A DNA stretch of 39,822 nucleotides from Lysobacterales bacterium RIFOXYA1_FULL_69_10 (GTDB lineage Bacteria; Pseudomonadota; Gammaproteobacteria; Xanthomonadales; Xanthomonadaceae): NCBI GenBank assembly GCA_001830245.1, contig MIDV01000028.1, positions 73,275 to 113,096 of the forward strand, in the 5' to 3' direction. A model generated the notes under the pieces. It searched no databases. It was not told the DNA's origin and was given only the letters and a program-made list of their open reading frames with translations. Below, piece by piece: positions 30,022-38,765 of this stretch. The translations under genes and the position numbers were made by a program. Every line of letters starts with the position of its first letter. Positions within the stretch are counted from its first letter, which is position 1.

Positions 30022-30057
30022 CCGGACATCGGCACTGCCCGCAGGCAGCGCCCCGCC

Positions 30058-30840
30058 TCAGATCGTCTGGATGCTGCCCTGCGCGACGACCGGGCCGCTC
30101 GGCGCGGCATGCGGCATGCCCGCTTCCGGCTCCAGCGTGATCGCCAGCGTCGAACCGACCGCCAGGTGCGCACGCATCGCGTCCGGCACGTCCACCGTGT
30201 GCGCCCGCTCGTTGGACACGAAGCCCAGCGAAAGCGGCGCGCCGCCTTCGGGGATCAGCCACAGCTCACCCACGCGGCCACCTGGATCGGCCGGCGACGG
30301 CACCGGGGTCATCGTGACGGCGCCTGCACCGGCGTCGACCGCCGCCAGCCAGCCGGTCTGGCCGTCGTCGCGCGTGAGCACGACGACCGGTTTCGGCTGT
30401 TCGGATGGCGGCTCGACCGGCTCCGGCGCGACCACGACGGGCGGTGCGACCGGGGCGGGCTCCGGCATCGGGCGCAACACCGCAACGACCGCCAGCACGG
30501 CCGCGGTCGCCAGGGCGGCGGCCGTGGCACCGCGCCAGAACGACACGCGCTGCGTCAGCGGCGCACGCGCGCCTTCAACCGCCAGCCATCCCAAGCGCGT
30601 GCGCAGGCGCGGCCACAGGTGCGCGGGCACCGGCACGGGGGCGATCTCGGCGATCAGCGCGGCGAAGCGCTGCTCCCATGCAGTGACCAGGCCGGCGAAG
30701 GCGGGTTCGGCCGCGATCCGCGCCTCGCTGCGCCGGCGCTCGTCCGCCGGCTGTACGCCCAGCACGTACTCGGCCGCCTGCAGGTCGTCGCCCGGCGGGT
30801 CCTGGTCGAACTGTTCGAAATCGCGCTCGTGCATGTTCAT
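30058..30840 (-). CDS. RskA-like anti-sigma factor
   Basis: AAEYVLGVQPADERRRSEARIAAEPAFAGLVTAWEQRFAALI, single TM, periplasmic domain; ATGA overlap with sigma gene. Confidence 0.88.
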   Translation of the reverse strand: MNMHERDFEQFDQDPPGDDLQAAEYVLGVQPADERRRSEARIAAEPAFAGLVTAWEQRFAALIAEIAPVPVPAHLWPRLRTRLGWLAVEGARAPLTQRVSFWRGATAAALATAAVLAVVAVLRPMPEPAPVAPPVVVAPEPVEPPSEQPKPVVVLTRDDGQTGWLAAVDAGAGAVTMTPVPSPADPGGRVGELWLIPEGGAPLSLGFVSNERAHTVDVPDAMRAHLAVGSTLAITLEPEAGMPHAAPSGPVVAQGSIQTI

Positions 30841-31409
30841 TGCTCCAGGCACGCACGCAGCTGCATCAGGCCGCGCCTGATCCAGCTCTTGACGGAACCG
30901 ATCGGCGAGCCGATGCGGCGCGCCAGCTCTTCATACGTCGCGCCTTCGAAGAAGGCGGTACGGATCAGCGAGCGGCGGCGCGCTTCCAGTTGCTCCATGC
31001 AGTGCCCCAGGCGTGCGTTCTCGACGGCGGCCTCGGCTTCCGACACCGGCGAGGCGGTCGGGTCGGCCACGGTCTCGGCCAGTTCGATGGGCGCGGTCCG
31101 CGCGGCGGCCGGCGTGGCGCGCAGGCGGTCGATGGCCTTGTTGCGGGCGATCATGGCAAGCCACGTGATCGGGCTGGCGCGGCTGGCATCGAACTGCCCG
31201 GCCTTGCGCCAGACGGTCGCGTACACCTCCTGCAGCACGTCCTCGGCCTCGTCGCGGTCCGGCAGCACCCGTAGGCACACGCCGAACAGCTTGGCCGAGG
31301 TGGCGGTGTAGACCCGCTCGAACGCGCCGCGGTCGCCGCCGGCGACGGCGGCCAGCGCCTGCGCCAGGTCCGCGGTGGTGGTGCCCTGAACTGCCTGTGT
31401 CTCGCCCAT
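30837..31409 (-). CDS. ECF RNA polymerase sigma factor (SigK-like)
   Basis: VLPDRDEAEDVLQEVYATVWRKAGQFDASRASPITWLAMIARNKAIDRLRA; ATYEELARRIGSPIGSVKSWIRRGLMQLRACL. Confidence 0.93.
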   Translation of the reverse strand: MGETQAVQGTTTADLAQALAAVAGGDRGAFERVYTATSAKLFGVCLRVLPDRDEAEDVLQEVYATVWRKAGQFDASRASPITWLAMIARNKAIDRLRATPAAARTAPIELAETVADPTASPVSEAEAAVENARLGHCMEQLEARRRSLIRTAFFEGATYEELARRIGSPIGSVKSWIRRGLMQLRACLEQ

Positions 31410-31656
31410 TCCCGTCCTGGCCCCGGTTCCATTGCTGATCGCCGGCGAGTGTAGCCAAGACCGGCGCGTCGCGGTGGCCCGATGCGTCGTGCGGCGCGGC
31501 GTGCGCCCCAACAAGCCCGGTGGCAACTCGATGGACAGGTACGACACGCGCGAGTCCTTTACCTGGAGGTCAAGCGAGATACGCCAGGGCGCGATGGCCG
31601 GATTCATGCGTGCGGCAGCTGCGGGGTGGCCGCCGCGGCCGGTACGGAGCGCTTGA

Positions 31657-31736
31657 AGCGACGTGGTATCGGGGCTAACGTCGCTGCACCCACCGACCGG
31701 GCGACGCCTCTGCGTGTCGCCCGTTTACTTTTTACG
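31657..31736 (+). promoter_or_regulatory. Structured leader / small-RNA-like element with terminator upstream of rnk
   Basis: Hairpin AGCGACGT...ACGTCGCT (31657-31685), then GGGCGAC...GTCGCCC (31699-31722) followed by GTTTACTTTTT. Confidence 0.55.
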
Positions 31737-31753
31737 GCCTTTGGAGTCATGCC

Positions 31754-32170
31754 ATGCCTGCCGCCCCGTTGCCGTCCCTCGTGGTTTCGCGCCTGGATTT
31801 CGACCGCATCGAAGCACTGCTGGAGGCGCCCCTGCCCCCCGGCGTGGATACCGCCGGGCTGCGGGCCGAACTGGACCGCGCCGAGGTCCGTGAACCGGCC
31901 GACATGCCGCCGGACGTGATCACGATGAATTCCACGGCCCGCTTCAAGGACGAGGCCGATGGCACCGAGCATGAGATGACGCTGGTCTACCCGCGCGAGG
32001 CGGACGGCAGCGCCGGGCGTGTCTCGATCCTGGCACCGGTGGGCAGTGCACTGCTGGGCCTGCGCGTCGGCGACACCATCGAATGGCCGCTCCCCAGCGG
32101 CCGGAACGTGCGCCTGCGCGCGCTCTCGATCGCCTACCAGCCTGAAGCCGCCGGCGACCTGCACCGCTGA
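31754..32170 (+). CDS. rnk: Nucleoside diphosphate kinase regulator Rnk (GreA/GreB C-terminal-like)
   Basis: VVSRLDFDRIEALLE...MNSTARFKDEADGTEHEMTLVYPREADGSAGRVSILAPVGSALLGLRVGDTIEWPLPSG. Confidence 0.92.
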   Translation: MPAAPLPSLVVSRLDFDRIEALLEAPLPPGVDTAGLRAELDRAEVREPADMPPDVITMNSTARFKDEADGTEHEMTLVYPREADGSAGRVSILAPVGSALLGLRVGDTIEWPLPSGRNVRLRALSIAYQPEAAGDLHR

Positions 32171-32226
32171 GCCACCGCCCCCGTCGCTAGAATCACGCGG
32201 CAACCGACCGGAATTCCCCGCACCCC

Positions 32227-34470
32227 ATGACCGACCCCGTACGACCCGCCTTCCACGGCTTCGAGACCATCCCGCTGCGCGAGTACGCCGAGCGCGCCTA
32301 CCTCGACTACTCGATGTACGTGGTGCTCGACCGCGCCCTGCCCTTCCTCGGCGACGGCCTCAAGCCCGTGCAGCGCCGCATCATCTACGCGATGAGCGAG
32401 CTGGGGCTCAACGCCACGGCCAAGCCCAAGAAGTCCGCGCGCACCATCGGCGACGTCATCGGCAAGTTCCACCCGCACGGGGACAGCGCCTGCTACGAGG
32501 CGATGGTGCTGATGGCGCAGCCGTTCTCGTACCGCTACCCGCTGGTCGAGGGCCAGGGCAACTTCGGCTCGTCGGATGACCCCAAGTCGTTCGCGGCGAT
32601 GCGCTACACCGAGTCGCGCCTGACGCCGATCGCCGAGGTGCTGCTGGGCGAGCTGGCACACGGCACGGTCGACTGGGACCCCAACTTCGACGGCACGCTG
32701 GAAGAGCCGTCGTGGATGCCGGCGCGGCTGCCGCACCTGCTGCTCAACGGCACTACGGGCATCGCCGTCGGCATGGCGACCGACGTCCCGCCGCACAACC
32801 TTAACGAGGTCGTCAGCGCCTGCGTGCGGCTGCTGGAGGACCCGGACGCGACCACCCGCGACCTGTGCGAGCACGTGCTCGGTCCCGACTACCCGACCGC
32901 CGCTGAGATCATCACCCCGCGCGCCGACCTGCTGCAGATGTACGAGACCGGCCACGGCAGCGTCCGCGCCCGGGCCATCTATGAAAAAGACGGCACCAAC
33001 ATCGTCATCACCGCGCTGCCGCACCAGGCCTCGCCGGGCAAGGTGATCGAACAGATCGCCAGCCAGATGCGGGCCAAGAAGCTGCCGTGGCTGGAGGACA
33101 TCCGCGACGAGTCCGACCACGCCAACCCGACCCGCATCGTGCTGGTGCCGCGCAGCAACCGCGTCGACATCGACCAGCTGATGGGCCACCTGTTCGCGAC
33201 CACCGACCTGGAGAAGAGCTACCGGGTCAACTTCAACGTGATCGGGCTGGACGGCCGCCCGCAGGTGAAGGGGCTCAAGGCGTTCCTGGCCGAGTGGCTG
33301 ACCTTCCGCAGCGACACCGTCACCCGGCGCCTGAAGCACCGGCTCGACAAGGTCGAGCGGCGCATGCACCTCCTGGAAGGCCTGCTGGTCGCCTTCCTCA
33401 ACCTGGACGAGGTCATCCGCATCATCCGCAGCGAGGACGAGCCGCGTCCGGTGCTGCAGGCGCGCTTCAAGCTGTCCGACGAGCAGGTCGACTACATCCT
33501 CGAGACCCGCCTGCGCCAGTTGGCGCGGCTGGAGGAGATGAAGATCCGCGGCGAGCAGGACGAGCTGGCCACCGAGCGGGACCGCCTGGTCGCCACGCTC
33601 GGCAGCAAGGCCAAGCTCAAGAAGCTGATCAAGGACGAACTGCTGGCCGATGCCAAGAAGTTCGGCGACGCGCGCCGATCGCCGCTGGTCGCGCGCGGCG
33701 CGGCGCAGGCGCTGAGCGAAACCGAGCTGGTGCCGAGCGAACCGATGACCGTGGTGCTCAGCGAAAAGGGCTGGGTGCGCGCGGCCAAGGGCGGCGACGT
33801 CGATGCCGCCGGCCTCAGCTACCGCGATGGCGATGCGCTGCTGGCGTTCGCACGCGCGCGCAGCACGCAGCAGGTGGCGTTCCTGGATTCGACCGGCCGC
33901 GCCTACTCGACCCTGGTGCACGGCCTGCCCTCGGCGCGCGGCAATGGCGAACCGTTGACCGGCCGCTTCTCGCCGGCACCGGGCGCGTCGTTCCAGGCCG
34001 TCGCCAGTGGCGAGCCCGGCACCCGCTTCGTCCTGGCCAGCAGCCACGGCTACGGCTTCGTGACCCGCTTCGAGAACCTGGTCGGCCGCAACAAGGCCGG
34101 CAAGGCGATGCTGTCGCTGACGCCGAACGCCAAGGTCGTGCAGCCCGCCCCCGTCGCCGACGTCGACACCGACCGCGTGGTGGTTGCGACCAGCGCCGGC
34201 CACCTGCTGGCCTTCCCGGTGGCGGAGCTGCCGGAACTCGACAAGGGCAAGGGCAACAAGCTGATCGACATCCCCAAGGCCAAGCTCGGCACCGAGCGCG
34301 TGGTGGCCGTGGCCGTGGTGTCGCCGGGCGCAACCCTGTCGGTGAAGTCGGGCGCGCGGACAATGACCCTGTCGTGGAAGGACCTGGATGCCTATGTCGG
34401 CAGCCGCGCGACGCGCGGCGGGCTGTTGCCGAGGGGATGGCAGAAGGTGGAAGGGCTTGGTGTCGAATGA
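32227..34470 (+). CDS. parC: DNA topoisomerase IV subunit A
   Basis: [96 protein letters not shown]. Confidence 0.97.
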   Translation: MTDPVRPAFHGFETIPLREYAERAYLDYSMYVVLDRALPFLGDGLKPVQRRIIYAMSELGLNATAKPKKSARTIGDVIGKFHPHGDSACYEAMVLMAQPFSYRYPLVEGQGNFGSSDDPKSFAAMRYTESRLTPIAEVLLGELAHGTVDWDPNFDGTLEEPSWMPARLPHLLLNGTTGIAVGMATDVPPHNLNEVVSACVRLLEDPDATTRDLCEHVLGPDYPTAAEIITPRADLLQMYETGHGSVRARAIYEKDGTNIVITALPHQASPGKVIEQIASQMRAKKLPWLEDIRDESDHANPTRIVLVPRSNRVDIDQLMGHLFATTDLEKSYRVNFNVIGLDGRPQVKGLKAFLAEWLTFRSDTVTRRLKHRLDKVERRMHLLEGLLVAFLNLDEVIRIIRSEDEPRPVLQARFKLSDEQVDYILETRLRQLARLEEMKIRGEQDELATERDRLVATLGSKAKLKKLIKDELLADAKKFGDARRSPLVARGAAQALSETELVPSEPMTVVLSEKGWVRAAKGGDVDAAGLSYRDGDALLAFARARSTQQVAFLDSTGRAYSTLVHGLPSARGNGEPLTGRFSPAPGASFQAVASGEPGTRFVLASSHGYGFVTRFENLVGRNKAGKAMLSLTPNAKVVQPAPVADVDTDRVVVATSAGHLLAFPVAELPELDKGKGNKLIDIPKAKLGTERVVAVAVVSPGATLSVKSGARTMTLSWKDLDAYVGSRATRGGLLPRGWQKVEGLGVE

Positions 34471-34650
34471 GAAGCGCGTGGCTTCGCGCGCGGCGGCGCG
34501 TTGGACATACTCCGCAAGCGGAGTGCTTCCCTGCGCGGCAGAAAGTGGAGGGCCTGACCGTCGAATGACGGCAGGAGACTTCGCGAAGCTTCGCACCTAC
34601 ACGGGAATGCCCAATTCGCGGGACTACAAGCAGGAGGCCGAGACCACGCC

Positions 34651-35307
34651 ATGCACCCTGACTTCTGGCTCCAGCGCTGGTCCGAGAACCGCATCGGCTT
34701 CCACCAGGACGCCCCTACCCCGCTGCTGATGGAACATTGGCCGGGGCTCGGGCTGCCCGGCGGCGCCCGTATCTTCGTTCCGTTGGCCGGGAAGTCGCTG
34801 GACATGCTCTGGCTGGCGGCGCAGGGGTACCAGGTGCTGGGCGTGGAGTTGTCGCGCCAGGCCGTCGAGGCGTTCTTCGACGAGCACGGCTTAAAGCCCG
34901 AACGTCGCGAGTCGCGCTATGGGATGCATTACACGGCGGGTCCGATCGAACTCATCCAGGGCGATGCATTCGACCTGGACGTGGAGGCATTGGCCGGATG
35001 CGAAGGCGTGTTCGACCGGGCGGCACTGATCGCCCTGCCGCCCGACCTGCGGCGCCGCTATGTCCGCGACTTGTACGCACGGCTGCCGTCGGGTTGTCGC
35101 GGCCTGCTGGTCACGCTGGAGTACCCGCCACACGAGAAAGCCGGCCCGCCGTTTCCCGTCGACGGGGACGAGGTACGTGAGCTGTACGGCCGAGACTGGA
35201 CCGTCGAGGTGCTGGAACGCCGCGACATCCTGGCCACGCAGCCGGGGTTCCTGGCGGACGGCGTCAACTCGCTCGAGACCGTGGCCTACCGCCTGCAGCG
35301 CCGCTGA
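34651..35307 (+). CDS. tpm: Thiopurine S-methyltransferase
   Basis: MHPDFWLQRWSENRIGFHQDAPTPLLMEHWPGL; IFVPLAGKSLDMLWLAAQGYQVLGVELS. Confidence 0.95.
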   Translation: MHPDFWLQRWSENRIGFHQDAPTPLLMEHWPGLGLPGGARIFVPLAGKSLDMLWLAAQGYQVLGVELSRQAVEAFFDEHGLKPERRESRYGMHYTAGPIELIQGDAFDLDVEALAGCEGVFDRAALIALPPDLRRRYVRDLYARLPSGCRGLLVTLEYPPHEKAGPPFPVDGDEVRELYGRDWTVEVLERRDILATQPGFLADGVNSLETVAYRLQRR

Positions 35308-35318
35308 GCGTGACGCAT

Positions 35319-35483
35319 TTGTAGGAGCGGCTTCAGCCGCGATTACCCACGACATCCCTCGGTAGGAGCGACGTAAGTCGCAACCGAAACACGCTTGCGT
35401 CGCACCGTGGTGCAGGTCGCGACTTATGTCGCTCCTACAACGATTCCAAGGCTGCGCGGTCGCGGCTGAAGCCGCTCCTACAG
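35319..35483. repeat. Nested composite REP, second copy of the A-B-B'-A' arrangement
   Basis: TTGTAGGAGCGGCTTCAGCCGCGAT ... GGTAGGAGCGACGTAAGTCGCAACC ... GGTCGCGACTTATGTCGCTCCTACAA ... CGCGGCTGAAGCCGCTCCTACAG. Confidence 0.9.
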
Positions 35484-35514
35484 GGTGCAGATACGATGGG
35501 CCGTGCGGCTCGCC

Positions 35515-36435
35515 TCAATGCGGCGCTTCCACCTTGTCACCGCCACGCATCTTCTTGACGGCCGTGACCACGGCGACCACCAGTGCGCCCACGACGATTC
35601 CGACCACCGCGTTGGCCAGGGCAGCAAGCAACGTGCCGGCGATGCCCTGGGGCACGATGTCCTCCACCCAATGCGCCAGCGCGGGGATGGCATGCACGAG
35701 GATGCCGCCGCCCACCAGGAACATCGCCGCGGTGCCGGCGACCGACAGGAACTTCATCAACCACGGCGCCGTGTAGAGCATGCCGCGGCCGAGCGCCGCG
35801 GTCGCCCCGCCCTTCTCGGCCAGGTGCATGCCGGCGTCGTCGAGCTTCACGATGCCCGCCACCAGGCCGTACACGCCCACCGTCATGCCCAGCGCGATTA
35901 GCACCAGCACCAGCGCCTGCTGGGTGAACGGCTGCGCCTCCACCACGCCCAGCGACAGCACGATGATCTCCGCCGACAGGATGAAGTCGGTGCGGATGGC
36001 GCCCTTGATCTTGTCCTTCTCGAACGCGACCAGATCGACCTTCTCGTCGGCGACCGCCTTGACGAGATCGTCGTGGTGCCTGGCATCCTCCTCGCGCGAG
36101 TGCAGGAAGCGATGCACCAGCTTCTCCGCGCCCTCGTACACCAGGTACGTGCCGCCGATCATCATCAGCGGCGTGATGAGTACTGGGAGCCACGCACTGA
36201 TCGCCAACGCGGCGGGCACCAGGATCGCCTTGTTCTTGAACGAGCCCTTGGCGACCGCCCACACCACCGGCAGCTCCCGCGCCGCCTTGACCCCGGTGAC
36301 CTGCTGCGCGTTGAGCGCCAGGTCGTCGCCCAGCACGCCGGCGGTCTTCTTGGTGGCCAGCTTGGTCAGGATCGCGACGTCGTCCATCACGGTGGCGATG
36401 TCGTCGAGCAGGGTCAACAGGCTGGCACCGGCCAT
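35515..36435 (-). CDS. DUF808 (YedI-like) inner membrane protein
   Basis: [48 protein letters not shown]...[15 protein letters not shown]. Confidence 0.93.
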   Translation of the reverse strand: MAGASLLTLLDDIATVMDDVAILTKLATKKTAGVLGDDLALNAQQVTGVKAARELPVVWAVAKGSFKNKAILVPAALAISAWLPVLITPLMMIGGTYLVYEGAEKLVHRFLHSREEDARHHDDLVKAVADEKVDLVAFEKDKIKGAIRTDFILSAEIIVLSLGVVEAQPFTQQALVLVLIALGMTVGVYGLVAGIVKLDDAGMHLAEKGGATAALGRGMLYTAPWLMKFLSVAGTAAMFLVGGGILVHAIPALAHWVEDIVPQGIAGTLLAALANAVVGIVVGALVVAVVTAVKKMRGGDKVEAPH

Positions 36436-36526
36436 GGGCGTTCCGTCAGCAGAAGAAGGGGCGCGCATTGTCACCCAAGCGGTGTGCACGGGCGTAGACA
36501 GCGGGATCGCCGGCGGGTGGAGGCCT

Positions 36527-36596
36527 TGTAGGAGCGACGTGAGTCGCGACCGGATTGCCCGGTGCAGCGCGGGTCGCGACTCACGTCGCTCCTCCA
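36527..36596. repeat. REP hairpin (inner B-B' type only)
   Basis: TGTAGGAGCGACGTGAGTCGCGACC ... GGTCGCGACTCACGTCGCTCCTCCA. Confidence 0.88.
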
Positions 36597-36615
36597 GGGG
36601 GCTTCGTGGCCGAGG

Positions 36616-36708
36616 GTCGTAGCCCGGGTAAGGCCCAGGGCCGCACCCGGGGTGGCACATCCACCAAGGGACCCGGATGCGCTTCGCTTATCCGGGCTAC
36701 GGTTTAGG
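36616..36708. repeat. Second REP-like family, GTAGCCCGGGTAAGG / CCGGATGCGCTTCGCTTATCCGGGCTAC
   Basis: Inverted GTAGCCCGG arms with GCGCTTCGCTTATCC hairpin. Confidence 0.7.
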
Positions 36709-38404
36709 CCAACGCAGCCTGGTGGACACCTGCCACGGCGCGGCCCGAGGGATCGGCGGCGTTGGCGAACGCCGCGTCCCATGCGATCGCCGCCGGCGAC
36801 GAGCACGCGATCGACTTGCCGCCCGGCACCGTCTGCGCGCAGGCCTCGCCGGGGAAGCTGCGTTCGAAGATGCGACGGTAGAAGTACGCCTCCTTCGTCT
36901 GCGGCGTGTTGACCGGGAACCGGCTGGCCGCGGCGGCGAACTCGCGGTCGCTGACGTGTTCGGCCGCGTGCGCCTTCAGCCCGTCGATCCAGCCATAGCC
37001 GACGCCGTCGCTGAACTGCTCCTTCTGCCGCCAAAGGATCGAGTCGGGCAGGTAGCCTTCGAACGCCTCGCGCAACACCGCCTTCTCGATGCGCCGCCGG
37101 CCTGCCGCGTCCACGCCGGCCATCTTGGCCTGTGCGTCCATGCGCATCGCCACGTCCAGGAACTCCACGTCCAGGAACGGCACGCGCGGCTCCACCCCCC
37201 AGGCCATCATCGACTTGTTGGCGCGCAGGCAGTCGTAGAAGTGCAGCGCGTCGAGCTTGCGCACCAGCTCGTCATGGAACTCGCGGGCGTTGGGTGCCTT
37301 GTGGAAGTACAGGTAGCCGCCGAAGATCTCGTCGGAGCCCTCGCCCGACAGCACCATCTTCACGCCCATCGCCTTGATCCGCCGCGCCAGCAGGAACATC
37401 GGCGTGGACGCGCGGATAGTGGTCACGTCGTAGGTTTCGATGTGGCGGATGACGTCGGGCAGCGCGTCGACGCCCTCCTCGAAGGTGTAGGTGAAGCCGT
37501 GGTGCACCGTGCCCAGCGCCTCGGCGGCGACCTCGGCCGCGGCCAGGTCGGGCGAGCCCTCCAGCCCGATGGCGAAGGAGTGCAGCCGCGGCCACCACGC
37601 CTCGGAGTTGTCGTTGTCCTCGATGCGACGCCGGGCATAGCGCGCGGCCACGGCCGCCACCAGCGACGAGTCCAGACCGCCCGACAGCAGCACGCCGTAC
37701 GGCACGTCGCTCATCATCTGCCGGTGCACCGCGCGCTCGAAGGCCGCGCGCAGGTCGGCCGGCGTGACGGTCACGCCCTGCACCGCGTCGTACTCGCGCC
37801 AGTCGCGCGTGTACCAGCGCCGAAGTTCGCCCGTCGCGCTGTCGAACACGTGGCCGGGTGGGAACGGCGCGACGTCGCCGCAGGTGCCGACGAGCGCCTT
37901 CATCTCGGACGCCACCCACAGCCGCCCGCTGCCGTCGTGGCCCCAGTACAGCGGAACCACGCCCATGGGATCGCGCGCGATGAGGTAGCGGCCGCGGGCG
38001 CGATCCCACAACGCGAAGGCGAAGATGCCGTTGAGCCGGTCCAGCCACTCGGCCGGGTCGCCGTCGCGGTGCTGGGCGTAGAGCGCGTTGATCACCTCGC
38101 AGTCCGAGCCGGTCTGGAATTCGTACGGCGTCGAAAGGCCCTGCTCCAGCTCGCGGTGGTTGTAGATCTCGCCGTTGACCGCCAGCACCAGCGCGCCATC
38201 GCTGGAGCGCAGCGGCTGCGACCCGCCTGCCGGGTCGACGATCGCCAGGCGCTCGTGGACGAGGATCGCGCCGTCGTCGGCATGCACGCCGCTCCAGTCC
38301 GGGCCACGGTGGCGCTGGCGTTGCGAGAGTTCCAGCGCGTGCCGGCGCAGGCGTGGCAGGTCGTCGCCGGGTTGCAGGTCGAACAGGCCGAGGATCGAGC
38401 ACAT
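36704..38404 (-). CDS. asnB: Asparagine synthase B (glutamine-hydrolysing)
   Basis: MCSILGLFDL Cys2 nucleophile; RHRGPDWSG; VNGEIYNHREL; LLSGGLDSSLVAA; LSGEGSDEIFGGYLYFHKAPN. Confidence 0.97.
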   Translation of the reverse strand: MCSILGLFDLQPGDDLPRLRRHALELSQRQRHRGPDWSGVHADDGAILVHERLAIVDPAGGSQPLRSSDGALVLAVNGEIYNHRELEQGLSTPYEFQTGSDCEVINALYAQHRDGDPAEWLDRLNGIFAFALWDRARGRYLIARDPMGVVPLYWGHDGSGRLWVASEMKALVGTCGDVAPFPPGHVFDSATGELRRWYTRDWREYDAVQGVTVTPADLRAAFERAVHRQMMSDVPYGVLLSGGLDSSLVAAVAARYARRRIEDNDNSEAWWPRLHSFAIGLEGSPDLAAAEVAAEALGTVHHGFTYTFEEGVDALPDVIRHIETYDVTTIRASTPMFLLARRIKAMGVKMVLSGEGSDEIFGGYLYFHKAPNAREFHDELVRKLDALHFYDCLRANKSMMAWGVEPRVPFLDVEFLDVAMRMDAQAKMAGVDAAGRRRIEKAVLREAFEGYLPDSILWRQKEQFSDGVGYGWIDGLKAHAAEHVSDREFAAAASRFPVNTPQTKEAYFYRRIFERSFPGEACAQTVPGGKSIACSSPAAIAWDAAFANAADPSGRAVAGVHQAALA

Positions 38405-38460
38405 GGGACGGGTCCTTGAGTGGATGCGGAGATCGGATGGGAGGCGGGACGGTCGACCAA

Positions 38461-38491
38461 CAAAAAGGCCCGCACTTCGCAGTGCAGGCCT
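38461..38491 (-). terminator. Intrinsic terminator (candidate attenuator) in the asnB leader
   Basis: Minus strand AGGCCTGCACT-GCGA-AGTGCGGGCCT-TTTTGTTGG: 11-bp stem with one U-G wobble, GNRA loop and U-tract, minus-strand specific, 57 nt before the asnB ATG. Confidence 0.9.
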
Positions 38492-38518
38492 GGGAGAGCG
38501 ATGAGCGTGGAGCGTGTG

Positions 38519-38653
38519 CTAATCGCCGGCCTGCGGGAGGCGGGCGTTGTTATTGAGGTTGTTGTTGGACGCGGCCTGGCGCGAGCGGCCACGCGCGGCC
38601 ATCGCGCCGGGGGCGGCGGCGTGGCGTGTGCGGCGGGCGCGGGCTGCGGGCAT
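38519..38653 (-). CDS. Candidate asparagine-rich leader peptide upstream of asnB (44 aa; shorter start 38602 gives 27 aa)
   Basis: MPAARARRTRHAAAPGAMAARGRSRQAASNNNLNNNARLPQAGD*; AGGA Shine-Dalgarno-like sequence before ATG 38653; Asn codons at 38546-38554 and 38558-38566. Confidence 0.8.
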   Translation of the reverse strand: MPAARARRTRHAAAPGAMAARGRSRQAASNNNLNNNARLPQAGD

Positions 38654-38765
38654 GGCTGGATCCTGTGGCAACGGGGGCCGCGCTTGCAAGCGGGCGGTTG
38701 CATGGGTGAACGTGCCATGCGGCCGGCACCGGCCATGGCGCGGCATCACCAGGGGGAGCAGTCGG

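Noticed and set aside
30058-30840. ChrR-type zinc anti-sigma factor
   Set aside because: Sequence shows the RskA-like N-terminal motif and a TM segment, without the cupin/zinc ligand pattern expected for ChrR
32134-34596. 820-aa minus-strand ORF
   Set aside because: Antisense to parC; no family motifs
36677-38419. 580-aa plus-strand ORF
   Set aside because: Antisense to asnB, which has full catalytic motifs
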